A stretch of DNA of 64,000 nt. Origin: Gammaproteobacteria bacterium (lineage in GTDB: Bacteria > Pseudomonadota > Gammaproteobacteria > HK1). The notes below the pieces were generated by a model. That model did no database searches. It was not told the origin of the DNA and worked only from the letters and a program-made list of their open reading frames with translations. The position numbers and the translations under genes were made by a program. Below are positions 9,884 to 17,599 of the stretch, one piece after another (the stretch's first letter is position 1; each line of letters starts with the position of its first letter). The stretch spans positions 4,635,110 through 4,699,109 of the forward strand of contig WLWT01000001.1 in NCBI GenBank assembly GCA_012103455.1, given 5' to 3'.

Positions 9884-10558
9884 ATGCGAAGAGTTATTCA
9901 AAGTACAGTGATTTTGCTAGTGCTGCTCATGGTGGCGTCCAAGGCTGCGGCTGAGCGCTGGTATACGATTGAGGTTTTGATATTCAAACAAGCCAGCCTG
10001 GCCCAAGGATTCGAGGTCGAGTTGTGGCCTGAAACGGCAGAGGAACCACGCGATGGTCTGGTGCTAGGGCGCGGTGGCTCCGTAAGATCACTCAACCGTA
10101 GCGGCTCGGTACAGCGGGTACCCCGCGTACAACTGGCTTACGGTGGCACCGCAGCCCGGCTACGGCACGCGGGCTATACGCCTTTAGTACACACAGGTTG
10201 GCGGCAGCCGGGCATAGACCGTGACCGCTCGCTGCTTGTTGCGGTCGCCGGCGGTAGCGGGAACAGCAATGTGCGCGGCACGGTGCGCGTGTCCCTCTCG
10301 AAATACTTGCAGGTCGATGCCCACCTGCTATTCGAGCACGCACACTATGCTGACGCCGCCTTTATCCTGCGCGAACAGCGGCGTATGCGCTCGGGGGAGA
10401 TGCACTATTTCGACCACCCGCTATTCGCCATGCTGATGCGGATTATTCCCTACGAACCGCCTGGGGGTGAATATATTCCCGCCGCCGAACCCGCGGCGCC
10501 CAAGGAATCGGCTCCAAACGAACCTGACGAAATAACGCCTGCCAAAACAACACAATAA
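9884..10558 (+). CDS. csiV: CsiV-family envelope protein
   Basis: Exported protein of 224 residues with an N-terminal signal sequence ending AAA-E and the CsiV signature WYTIEVLIFKQ directly after it. The central part holds VSLSKYLQVDAHLLF and the C-terminal EMHYFDHPLFAMLMRI motif followed by a Pro/Ala/Glu-rich tail. CsiV in Shewanella and Pseudomonas binds peptidoglycan-related partners and supports long-chain acyl or compatible-solute-dependent growth; the gene is commonly next to mfd, as here. Start ATG 9884 has a purine-rich AAAGAGAA upstream. Precise role in this organism is inferred. Confidence 0.8.
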   Translation: MRRVIQSTVILLVLLMVASKAAAERWYTIEVLIFKQASLAQGFEVELWPETAEEPRDGLVLGRGGSVRSLNRSGSVQRVPRVQLAYGGTAARLRHAGYTPLVHTGWRQPGIDRDRSLLVAVAGGSGNSNVRGTVRVSLSKYLQVDAHLLFEHAHYADAAFILREQRRMRSGEMHYFDHPLFAMLMRIIPYEPPGGEYIPAAEPAAPKESAPNEPDEITPAKTTQ

Positions 10559-10567
10559 GTGAGCCCA

Positions 10568-11317
10568 TCACTCGGGTGCGGCAGTAAGTGCCCGCAACAG
10601 CCGGTGTACCTTGGCCATCCCCACAACCAGGTTGGCCTCGATCATATCCATCGTGATCGCCGATGGCCCACGCCCTGCGGCAGGATTTACGACCACTGCA
10701 CAGCACCCGTAAGGGATACCCAACTCCCGCGCTAGGCCAGCTTCAGGCATGCCGGTCATCCCGACAACGTCGCAGCCATCGCGCTGCAAACGATCGATCT
10801 CCGCCGCGCTCTCCAAACGCGGCCCCTGAGTGGCGGCATAGGTACCGCCGTCATGAATATCAACCGCAGCCGCGCGAGCAGCCTGCCGCAGCTTCGCCCG
10901 GACCCGCTCATCATAAGGCTTGGTAAAATCCACATGCGCCATCTGTTCGGCTTGCGCATCCCAATAGGTATGCTCCCTGCCCCAGGTGTAGTCGATCACC
11001 TGATCGGCCAATACGATATCGCCTGGTCGCATAGAGGGATTGATGGAACCAACCGCCGCCACTGCGATGATCGCTTTTACATGTTGTGCCAGCGCCCAGA
11101 TGTTCGCCCTATAGTTGATCTGATGCGGGGCCAACCGGTGATCCGGTCCGTGCCGCGGCAGAAACGCTACCCGCACACCCTCTAAATCGCCGAATACGAT
11201 ATCCTCAGATGGCGTTCCATACGGCGTAGACACGGACATCGCGCCTTCTACTTGAACGCCTTCCAGGTGCTCGAGCCCAGTCCCGCCTATGATGCCCCAG
11301 CGTGCGGTTACTTCCAT
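10568..11317 (-). CDS. S-methyl-5'-thioinosine (or thioadenosine) phosphorylase
   Basis: Soluble trimeric-type purine nucleoside phosphorylase of 249 residues, clearing methylthio-nucleosides from polyamine synthesis. Seen: GIIGGTGLE at the N-terminus, phosphate-site FLPRHGPDH, the family segment VGSINPSMRPGDIVLADQVI, TYAATQGPRLES and a base-site region with VVGMTGMPEAGLARE and VVNPAAGRGP. An Asn in place of the usual Asp in the NPAAG segment is the pattern I associate with methylthioinosine-specific enzymes, so that substrate is favoured over methylthioadenosine. Convergent with csiV, nine bases apart. Confidence is high for family, moderate for substrate. Confidence 0.85.
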   Translation of the reverse strand: MEVTARWGIIGGTGLEHLEGVQVEGAMSVSTPYGTPSEDIVFGDLEGVRVAFLPRHGPDHRLAPHQINYRANIWALAQHVKAIIAVAAVGSINPSMRPGDIVLADQVIDYTWGREHTYWDAQAEQMAHVDFTKPYDERVRAKLRQAARAAAVDIHDGGTYAATQGPRLESAAEIDRLQRDGCDVVGMTGMPEAGLARELGIPYGCCAVVVNPAAGRGPSAITMDMIEANLVVGMAKVHRLLRALTAAPE

Positions 11318-11348
11318 GCCTTAGCCTACGTTCACAGTCACTCGCCAA

Positions 11349-13019
11349 CTACGACAGTTTCTTGTACTTGATCCGCCGCGGCTGACCGTAATCATCACCC
11401 AACCGGCGCTTACGATCGGCCTCATAGTCGGCGAAGTTACCCTCGAACCAAACCGCCTGCGACTCACCCTCTAAAGCCAAGATATGGGTGGCAATACGAT
11501 CCAAAAACCACCGGTCGTGGGAGATCACCACCACACATCCCGGAAACCCCAAAATCGCTTGCTCCAACGCCTGCAAAGTCTCCACGTCCAGATCATTGGT
11601 GGGCTCGTCGAGCAGCAGTAAGTTACCTCCACTGACCAACAACTTGGCGAGGTGCACCCGGTTGCGCTCGCCTCCGGACAGATTAGCGACGTGCTTCTCT
11701 TGCTCCGTTCCCCTGAAATTGAAGCGCCCTACATACGCACGTGACTGTACTTGATAACCTTCAACGTCCATGGTGTCCAAGCCACCGGAAATCTCCTCCC
11801 ACACCGTGTTGCTACCGGTCAAGCTGCCGCGTGACTGATCGACATACGACACCTTGACCGTATCGCCAATGCGAAGCTCACCGCTATCGGGTAGATCCAA
11901 ACCGGCAAGCAGGCGCAAGACAGTGGTCTTGCCAGCACCATTGGGACCGACTATACCGACTATAGCGCCCGGTGGCAGCGCAAAGCTCAGGGTGTCTATG
12001 AGCAAACGATCGCCAAATCCCTTACTGATCCCATCCGCTTCGACCACCCGATCACCCAGCCTGGGACCTGGTGGTATATATAGTTCGCTGATGGCGCTAC
12101 GCTGCTGAAATTCCTTGGAGTTGAGTTCATCAAAACGGCTAAGACGAGCTTTGCTTTGGGTCCGTCTACCTTGCGGGTTGGACTGCACCCATTCCAACTC
12201 GGCTTTAAGGCGCCGCCGGTGGGAAGATTCACGCTTCTCTTCCTGCGCCAAACGCTGCTCTTTTTGCTCGAGCCAAGAGGAGTAGTTGCCCTGCCAGGGA
12301 ATGCCCCGGCCGCGATCCAATTCCAAAATCCATCCCGCTACGTTGTCTAGAAAATAACGATCATGGGTCACCGCGATCACCGTACCGGGAAACTCCTGCA
12401 AAAAGCGCTCAAGCCACGCCACCGACTCCGCGTCCAAATGGTTGGTAGGTTCGTCCACTAGCAACATATCCGGCGCCGCCAGGAGCAGCTTGCATAAAGC
12501 TACCCGCCGGCGCTCACCACCGGATAGATGGGTCACCTCGGCATCCCATGGCGGCAACCGTAACGCGTCGGCAGCCACTTCCAGCCTACGATCGACTTCC
12601 CAACCCTGCGCCGCGTCTATGGCATCTTGAAGTTGTCCTTGCTCCTCCAACAAGGCGTTCATGCGCTCCTCATCCATCGGCTCGGCAAACGCGGCGCTGA
12701 TCTCGTCAAAACGGGTTAACAGCGCTTTGACTTGAGCAACGCCCAGTTCCACGTTGCCTCGAACATCAAGGCTTTCATCCAATTCCGGCTCTTGTGGTAG
12801 ATAACCTATACGTATGCCCGCCTGAGCCCGTGCTTCCCCGTGAAAGTCCTGATCTATCCCGGCCATAATCCGCAGCAGGGAACTCTTACCGGCGCCATTC
12901 AAGCCGAGTACACCAATTTTGGCTCCGGGAAAAAAGGACAAAGAGATGTCAGCCAGAATCTCCCGCTTTGGCGGTACCACCTTGCCAACACGGTTCATGG
13001 TGTAGACGTATTGCGCCAT
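11349..13019 (-). CDS. ettA: ABC-F protein EttA, energy-dependent translational throttle
   Basis: Ribosome-associated ABC-F ATPase of 556 residues that binds the E site and gates elongation according to energy charge. It has two nucleotide-binding domains with Walker A GLNGAGKSS and GPNGAGKTT, two LSGGE signatures (HLSGGERRRVAL, NLSGGERNRVHL) and no membrane segment. The start at ATG 13019 gives the usual EttA beginning (MAQYVYTMNRVGK) and usual length; 34 extra upstream codons are not conserved. The C-terminus YGQPRRIKYKKLS is typical. Monocistronic-looking, with mlaA upstream on the same strand. Confidence 0.95.
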   Translation of the reverse strand: MAQYVYTMNRVGKVVPPKREILADISLSFFPGAKIGVLGLNGAGKSSLLRIMAGIDQDFHGEARAQAGIRIGYLPQEPELDESLDVRGNVELGVAQVKALLTRFDEISAAFAEPMDEERMNALLEEQGQLQDAIDAAQGWEVDRRLEVAADALRLPPWDAEVTHLSGGERRRVALCKLLLAAPDMLLVDEPTNHLDAESVAWLERFLQEFPGTVIAVTHDRYFLDNVAGWILELDRGRGIPWQGNYSSWLEQKEQRLAQEEKRESSHRRRLKAELEWVQSNPQGRRTQSKARLSRFDELNSKEFQQRSAISELYIPPGPRLGDRVVEADGISKGFGDRLLIDTLSFALPPGAIVGIVGPNGAGKTTVLRLLAGLDLPDSGELRIGDTVKVSYVDQSRGSLTGSNTVWEEISGGLDTMDVEGYQVQSRAYVGRFNFRGTEQEKHVANLSGGERNRVHLAKLLVSGGNLLLLDEPTNDLDVETLQALEQAILGFPGCVVVISHDRWFLDRIATHILALEGESQAVWFEGNFADYEADRKRRLGDDYGQPRRIKYKKLS

Positions 13020-13149
13020 AAGGCTCTCGCGCTCTGTCAAAGTGTTTGCTACCGCGCACAACGCGCCGGTCCAAAAACGCTGATGCCCCGCGCAGCGAGG
13101 CATCGTTGATACGAAAATCACGCAGCACGCTAGCTACGCCAACTTCCTG

Positions 13150-13902
13150 CTATTTTTCATCGAAAGCAGCGGCCATCGCCTGACTCAACTTATCGAATTC
13201 ATCATCCGGTGGATTGCCGTCGTAAATGAGATTTATCCGGTTTTGCCGGTACGCCTCCCGGGTAAAAACATACGGATCCAATGCGGACTCATCCCGGAAA
13301 CGAATAGCGCTACTCAAGCTAGCGCGCTCATCAATAGCGCCCAGAGCGAATACCGGTAAAAAAGCACCACCGAGTTCCACATACGTCAGAGGATTAGCAA
13401 GAGTCGATACCGGGATACTCCAGATATCCCGGAGTGAACTGGGACCGCGCCCAGGTAACACGAGATAAGCCCCCTCGTCAGCGCCCCACAGACCCAGGGT
13501 TTGTCCAAAATCTTCGTTGTGCCGATCAAGTCCCATCGACGTTGCCGGATCGAAAAGACCGCCAATGCCGACCGTACTGTTGACTACGAAACGGCCAGCA
13601 TCAGAGAACGCATCGCCGATTTTGCCTTGCAGTACATTATTGACCACATGGCCAGGCTCATCGAGATTGTTGAAGAAATTCGATACGCCCCGGCGCATGC
13701 CACCCGGTACATACTCCACATAAGCATCAGCGATAGGCGCGATAAGATGCTTGTCTAGGTGATTGTTAAGAGCGTCGAAATCCCTATTCATCGGCTCGAA
13801 CGGATCATTCGGATCGGAAGGATTGGCGGCGCATCCGGCCAAGGTACCGACAACGGCCACCACTGTGGCGAAGCGGCTAACGCGACTGAATACCGTGCTC
13901 AT
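13150..13902 (-). CDS. mlaA: MlaA/VacJ outer-membrane lipoprotein
   Basis: Lipoprotein of 250 residues with lipobox LAGC (Cys24) and the MlaA signature DPFEPMNRDFDALNN. MlaA sits as a ring in the outer membrane and removes mislocalised phospholipid from the outer leaflet, handing it to the MlaC pathway. Family motifs RRGVSNFFNNLDEP, RFVVNSTVGIGGLFDPA, DFGQTLGLWG and LVLPGRGPSSLRD are all present. It is on the same strand as hpnM, hpnB and hpnH but separated from hpnM by a 140-bp inverted-repeat element and a four-copy 16-bp tandem repeat, so a once continuous operon may have been split. In hopanoid producers MlaA-like and HpnM-like proteins often travel together. Confidence 0.93.
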   Translation of the reverse strand: MSTVFSRVSRFATVVAVVGTLAGCAANPSDPNDPFEPMNRDFDALNNHLDKHLIAPIADAYVEYVPGGMRRGVSNFFNNLDEPGHVVNNVLQGKIGDAFSDAGRFVVNSTVGIGGLFDPATSMGLDRHNEDFGQTLGLWGADEGAYLVLPGRGPSSLRDIWSIPVSTLANPLTYVELGGAFLPVFALGAIDERASLSSAIRFRDESALDPYVFTREAYRQNRINLIYDGNPPDDEFDKLSQAMAAAFDEK

Positions 13903-13930
13903 CTAATACTCCGTTGGGAATATTCCATTG

Positions 13931-13994
13931 GTGCCCCACTAGGCCAGTGCCCCACTAGGCCAGTGCCCCACTAGGCCAGTGCCCCACTAGGTTG
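13931..13994. repeat. four tandem copies of a 16-bp unit
   Basis: Unit GTGCCCCACTAGGCCA repeated at 13931, 13947, 13963 and 13979, the first three perfect and the last ending GGTTG instead of GGCCA. It begins 29 bases upstream of the mlaA start, in the likely leader or promoter. There are no spacers, so it is not CRISPR. The copy number could vary between strains. Confidence 0.95.
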
Positions 13995-14126
13995 GGGTTC
14001 ACCATGCCCTGTGCCCCGTGCCAACATCCTAGCGTCGGCGACGTATTTTTATCCGCTGAATGGTACGCGGGGAGACATGCGCAGAGCAAGGTAATATATC
14101 CTTTCAAAACAGTCGTTATAACTAAT

Positions 14127-14266
14127 GGGCGCCTCTAAAAATAGTCATTTTTTCGTGAGTGCAAGGAAGCACCGCGCGCACAACCGCAGTGTATAGGTGA
14201 TACCTGAGGATTCGAGCACGGCGCTGACGCCGCAATCGCGGAAAAAGTGCATTTTTAGAGGTGCCC
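14127..14266 (+). mobile_element. MITE-like element, copy 1
   Basis: A 140-bp non-coding element with 16-bp terminal inverted repeats (GGGCGCCTCTAAAAAT left; right end complement GGGCACCTCTAAAAAT, one mismatch). It is flanked on both sides by TAAT, a 4-bp target duplication. The middle carries palindromic bits such as AGGTGATACCT and GGCGCTGACGCC. It is about 96% identical to copy 4 at 58644 in the same orientation. It lies between hpnM and mlaA. No transposase is inside; a partner element elsewhere must have moved it. Confidence 0.9.
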
Positions 14267-14300
14267 TAATTGGAATATCGAGATCTTATTGCAGTTTTAT

Positions 14301-14948
14301 CTATGATGCCGAGGCTAATTTCGTGACGTATTGTCGAATTTTCCGCATCAACCCGTCGAAACCATCGCGGGTAATTATCGCGGCATATTCAGAGCGGCGC
14401 AGTGACAACTCACTCACGCCTTGGGCGATCACGTTGACTATTCGCCACCGCCCATCTCGCAGATGCAGCATATAATCCAACGCCACCTTCTGCGAGCCGG
14501 TGAACAGATAAGTGCGAACCAGTTTCCTGTTGCGCTTCAAATCCCGCTGCGAAACTATCTCGAAGCGCTGACCAGAGTATGCATTGAAACGGCTCGCATA
14601 AGTCGCCGACACCATTTCCGTAAACAACGCCTCGAACTGGGCGCGTTGCTCTTCAGTCAGCTTACGGCTGTGCCGTCCCAAGGTTAAACGTGTCAATACT
14701 GCCAGATCGAAGGTCTCCGCCAGCACTGGCGAGATAGCCGCGTACCGGCCTTCGAATCCCGCCTGGGCGCCTGCACGCATGATTTCAAGTAAGCCCTCGT
14801 TGAGGCGCATCACCGTATCGCTAGGGGTACTTTGGCCGAATCCTTGCAGTGGGACATGCAAGAGTACGGCTAGAGTGAGCGCCAGCGTCCAATACAGAGG
14901 CTTCATCCAATGCAGGGGTTTCGCGGCGTACTTTAACTGACTATGCAC
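14301..14948 (-). CDS. hpnM: HpnM/MlaC-family periplasmic transport protein
   Basis: Secreted protein of up to 215 residues of the MlaC/Ttg2D family; the hopanoid-locus version is called HpnM. A signal sequence (hydrophobic core TLALTLAVLLHV) ends near FGQS. The mature domain shows YAAISPVLAETFDLAVLTRL, SATYASRFNAYSGQ and the family strand GRWRIVNVIAQGVSELSLRRSEY. GTG 14948 has AGAGGG about 9 bases upstream; ATG 14906 is an alternative that gives a shorter leader. It follows hpnB by 12 bases in the hpnH-hpnB-hpnM operon. The protein is expected to carry a lipid, perhaps hopanoid, between membranes; the cargo is inferred. Confidence 0.87.
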   Translation of the reverse strand: MHSQLKYAAKPLHWMKPLYWTLALTLAVLLHVPLQGFGQSTPSDTVMRLNEGLLEIMRAGAQAGFEGRYAAISPVLAETFDLAVLTRLTLGRHSRKLTEEQRAQFEALFTEMVSATYASRFNAYSGQRFEIVSQRDLKRNRKLVRTYLFTGSQKVALDYMLHLRDGRWRIVNVIAQGVSELSLRRSEYAAIITRDGFDGLMRKIRQYVTKLASAS

Positions 14949-14960
14949 GGTCGTAGCCCT

Positions 14961-16145
14961 CTACACACTGTAATCGCGCGCTTTCCATCGAGAGCGGGTA
15001 CCCCGCCAATAACCGATAGCGGAGGCCCAGGTCATGGCCAGATACAAAGCGGCGGCCACGGGTAACGCGATGGCGTAGCCCAATCCCACGCAATAGAACC
15101 TCACCGTGGGCCAGAAGTTCAATGTCATAGCGACCCAAGTCACCGCGCCGGTCCAACGGATCCAGCCATCACCGGCCACGGCCACCAATACGGGTGCCAT
15201 ATAGACCACCACCATTGCCGCAGTACAAGCCAACAATAGCCAAACACTGTAACAAAGCTGAGTGAACGCGGTGCGCGAGACCAGCGCCCAAATGCCCTTG
15301 AGTCCACCTGAGGGCCGGCGCGAGTAGAGCGAGCGGCTCAAGCCAGTCCAGCTGGAAAAACCTTCGCGTTTAACTAGAGCAGCCAAGGTACAGTCATCGA
15401 TCAACGCCGCGCGCAAGGCCGCGAAACCGCCGATCCGATGCAGTGCCTCCACGCGCAGCAAAACACAGCCGCCTGCCGCTGCAGCTACTCGGCTGCCTGC
15501 CGCATTCGACAAAGCGAACGGATAGAGCAGTTTGAAGAAATAGATGAACGGCGGCAGCACAAGACGCTCCACCATGGTCCCCATGGGCAACTCAGCCATG
15601 AGGGACACCAGCGCCACGGTACCGGGGCTGCCGCCGCCGATTTTGCGCCGCAGTGCCGTCAATAAACCTGGCGCGGTCTCGATATCGGCATCCAAAAGCC
15701 ACACCAACGGCCGCCGCAACAAACCCTCGGCTTGATACAGGGCCCAGACTTTACCGCTCCATCCTCGAGGCAACGCCTGGCCTGTCACTACTTTGACGTT
15801 CATCAATCCGGTAGCGGCGATGGCTTGGCGGGTGCCATCGGTCGATTGATCGTCCACCACGATGATCTCCAGCCCCTCGCCTTGGCCGGCAACCGCCACC
15901 AGCGTCCGGCCAATGGTGGCCGCTTCATTACGCGCGGGGATGAGCACGGTCACATCGTCATGGCTTGCAAGTTCCTGGCGCCGGGGTCGCGTCGCATCAT
16001 CCGCCGCCGTCAACCGCTCGCACACCGACCACGGGCGCCAGGGCAAAATCCAAATGCAAAGCCAGCTAAGGGCGCTGGCTATGGCAAGAACACTGAGTAT
16101 GCCTTGCCACACGAATTGGACGCCGCAGGTTCTACTGAAGCTCAA
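14961..16145 (-). CDS. hpnB: HpnB, hopanoid-associated glycosyltransferase
   Basis: Membrane-bound family-2-like glycosyltransferase of about 394 residues. An N-terminal hydrophobic anchor precedes the GT-A domain with TVLIPARNEAATIGRTL, the UDP-sugar site IIVVDDQSTDGTR and the metal motif WLLDADIETAPG; later LIDDCTLAALVK is followed by three or four C-terminal membrane helices. The length and order match HpnB of hopanoid clusters, whose acceptor is not settled. The start is TTG 16145, whose TTGA overlaps the hpnH stop; a later in-frame GTG is possible. Coupled translation with hpnH is likely. Confidence 0.92.
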   Translation of the reverse strand: MSFSRTCGVQFVWQGILSVLAIASALSWLCIWILPWRPWSVCERLTAADDATRPRRQELASHDDVTVLIPARNEAATIGRTLVAVAGQGEGLEIIVVDDQSTDGTRQAIAATGLMNVKVVTGQALPRGWSGKVWALYQAEGLLRRPLVWLLDADIETAPGLLTALRRKIGGGSPGTVALVSLMAELPMGTMVERLVLPPFIYFFKLLYPFALSNAAGSRVAAAAGGCVLLRVEALHRIGGFAALRAALIDDCTLAALVKREGFSSWTGLSRSLYSRRPSGGLKGIWALVSRTAFTQLCYSVWLLLACTAAMVVVYMAPVLVAVAGDGWIRWTGAVTWVAMTLNFWPTVRFYCVGLGYAIALPVAAALYLAMTWASAIGYWRGTRSRWKARDYSV

Positions 16146-17266
16146 GCCACCCGGCGATCGGGTGGATCGGCAATGTCATTTTGCCCCTCCGGTGACCGCG
16201 GCGCATCGGCCTCCTGACCGTAGACACCGGGCAACTCGGGCGCCATCGGCCCATCCACCCGCGGACCGCGCAGGGCACGCCACGCCGCCTTGAGAGGGTT
16301 AGCCACCGCATCCTTGACGGCGGTGGGCTCGAACCCACAGTGCATCATGCAGTTAGCGCACTTGGCATTGCGGCCCACCCCGTAGTTGTTCCATTGCGTA
16401 TCGTTCATCAACTCGGAAAACGACTTCGCATAACCTTCCCCGACCAACAAATAACAAGGCCGCTGCCAACCAAAAACATTGCGCGTGGGATTACCCCAGG
16501 CAGTGCATTGATAAGACTGATTGCCGGCGAGAAAATCCAGATACAAGCTAGAATGATTGAATCGCCACTCACGGCCTTTGCCCAGGCGGAACAAACTTCT
16601 GAACAAGTCTTTGCTAGCCTTGCGTTTCATGAAAACTTCTTGTTTCGGCGCCCGCTCATACCAGAACCCGGGTGCGATAGTGACACCTTCGACATCAAGA
16701 GCAGTCATATCGTTCATGAACTGGGCCACTTCCTGGGCCGACTCGTTTTGAAACAGCGTGCAGTTGACGGTAACCCTGAACCCCCGCTTGCGCGCCGTCC
16801 TGATCACCTCCACCGCTTTGTCGTAGACCCCATCGCGGCAAACCGAGGCGTCGTGGCGCGCCCGGTTGCCATCCAAGTGCACGGAGAAGGTCAGATAGGG
16901 GGACGGTTCGTAGTCATCCATGCGTTTGGCCAACAGCAGCGCGTTGGTGCACAGATAAACGAATTTCTTGCGCTTGATATAACCACGGACGATGGCCGGC
17001 ATTTCCCTGTGAATGAGCGGTTCACCGCCGGCGATGGACACCACGGGCGCGCCGCACTCGTCGATGGCCTCCATCGCCTCGGCCACACTCATGCGTTGGT
17101 TGAGTATCTCGTCCGGGTAGTCGATCTTGCCGCAGCCAGCGCATGCCAAATTACAGCGAAATAACGGCTCCAGCATTAAAACCAGCGGGTACCGCTCCTC
17201 TCCCCTCAAGCGCTTGCCAAGCACGTAGAGCCCGACTTTGAGCTTCTGACGGAAGGGGACTCCCAT
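16142..17266 (-). CDS. hpnH: HpnH, radical SAM adenosylhopane synthase
   Basis: Radical SAM enzyme that adds the 5'-deoxyadenosyl group to diploptene, giving adenosylhopane, the first extended-side-chain hopanoid. The CX3CX2C cluster motif is in FRCNLACAGCGK (Cys43, Cys47 and Cys50 counted from the GTG at 17281). The usual HpnH segments IDECGAPVVSIAGGEPLIH, FSVHLDGNRARHD and C-terminal Cys-rich CANCMMHCGFEP are present. ATG 17266 is preferred because GGGAG lies 8 bases upstream and MGVPFRQKLKVGLYV is the usual family start. The tail after about residue 340 is Pro-rich and not conserved. First gene of the leftward hpnH-hpnB-hpnM operon. Confidence 0.96.
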   Translation of the reverse strand: MGVPFRQKLKVGLYVLGKRLRGEERYPLVLMLEPLFRCNLACAGCGKIDYPDEILNQRMSVAEAMEAIDECGAPVVSIAGGEPLIHREMPAIVRGYIKRKKFVYLCTNALLLAKRMDDYEPSPYLTFSVHLDGNRARHDASVCRDGVYDKAVEVIRTARKRGFRVTVNCTLFQNESAQEVAQFMNDMTALDVEGVTIAPGFWYERAPKQEVFMKRKASKDLFRSLFRLGKGREWRFNHSSLYLDFLAGNQSYQCTAWGNPTRNVFGWQRPCYLLVGEGYAKSFSELMNDTQWNNYGVGRNAKCANCMMHCGFEPTAVKDAVANPLKAAWRALRGPRVDGPMAPELPGVYGQEADAPRSPEGQNDIADPPDRRVA

Positions 17267-17281
17267 GCGCAATTCTCCCAC

Positions 17282-17599
17282 GCGCTAACTGAACCACGGT
17301 ACCAGAGTAGGTTGCCTGTGTTTGGTACGGGTAGGGCATAACCAGTGCCATGCAAGGGGCGCCAGTGCTGGCTGCACATCGGCGCTGGCCGCGCATAACG
17401 TCAACCCTGTCAGCATCACTCGAGCACTAACCGCTAGGCATCGGCCCAAGACATCCGCCCTTTGGCCAGCGGATAGTGTCTACGAAAGCGCCGGCAAAAC
17501 CAAGCACGAATAATCCCGTACTGCCTTATTCGTAGCCATTCTACGGAAGGTGCAGGATAATACGCGGCTACTGTCACAACACTGTTCGGGTCTGCGCCC
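17282..17599. promoter_or_regulatory. divergent hpnH/dxs intergenic region with inverted repeats
   Basis: The 318 bases between the divergent starts of hpnH and dxs must hold both promoters. Close to dxs there is a perfect 8-bp inverted repeat, ACGAATAA at 17506 and TTATTCGT at 17526, with 12 bases between. It is followed by a second small one, CGTAG at 17531 and CTACG at 17541. They could form an operator or an RNA hairpin in the dxs leader. No clear -35/-10 pair could be fixed. Confidence 0.45.

Noticed and set aside
13931..13994. CRISPR-like array
   Set aside because: The 16-bp units follow each other directly with no spacers and no cas genes nearby.
14197..14475. Small protein starting in MITE copy 1
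   Set aside because: The frame runs from the mobile element into the antisense of hpnM; a similar frame appears in copy 4, which only reflects the repeat.
14301..14948. Calling this gene mlaC of a phospholipid transport operon
   Set aside because: The fold is shared, but it is coupled to hpnB and hpnH and no mlaFED or mlaB lies near; HpnM fits better.
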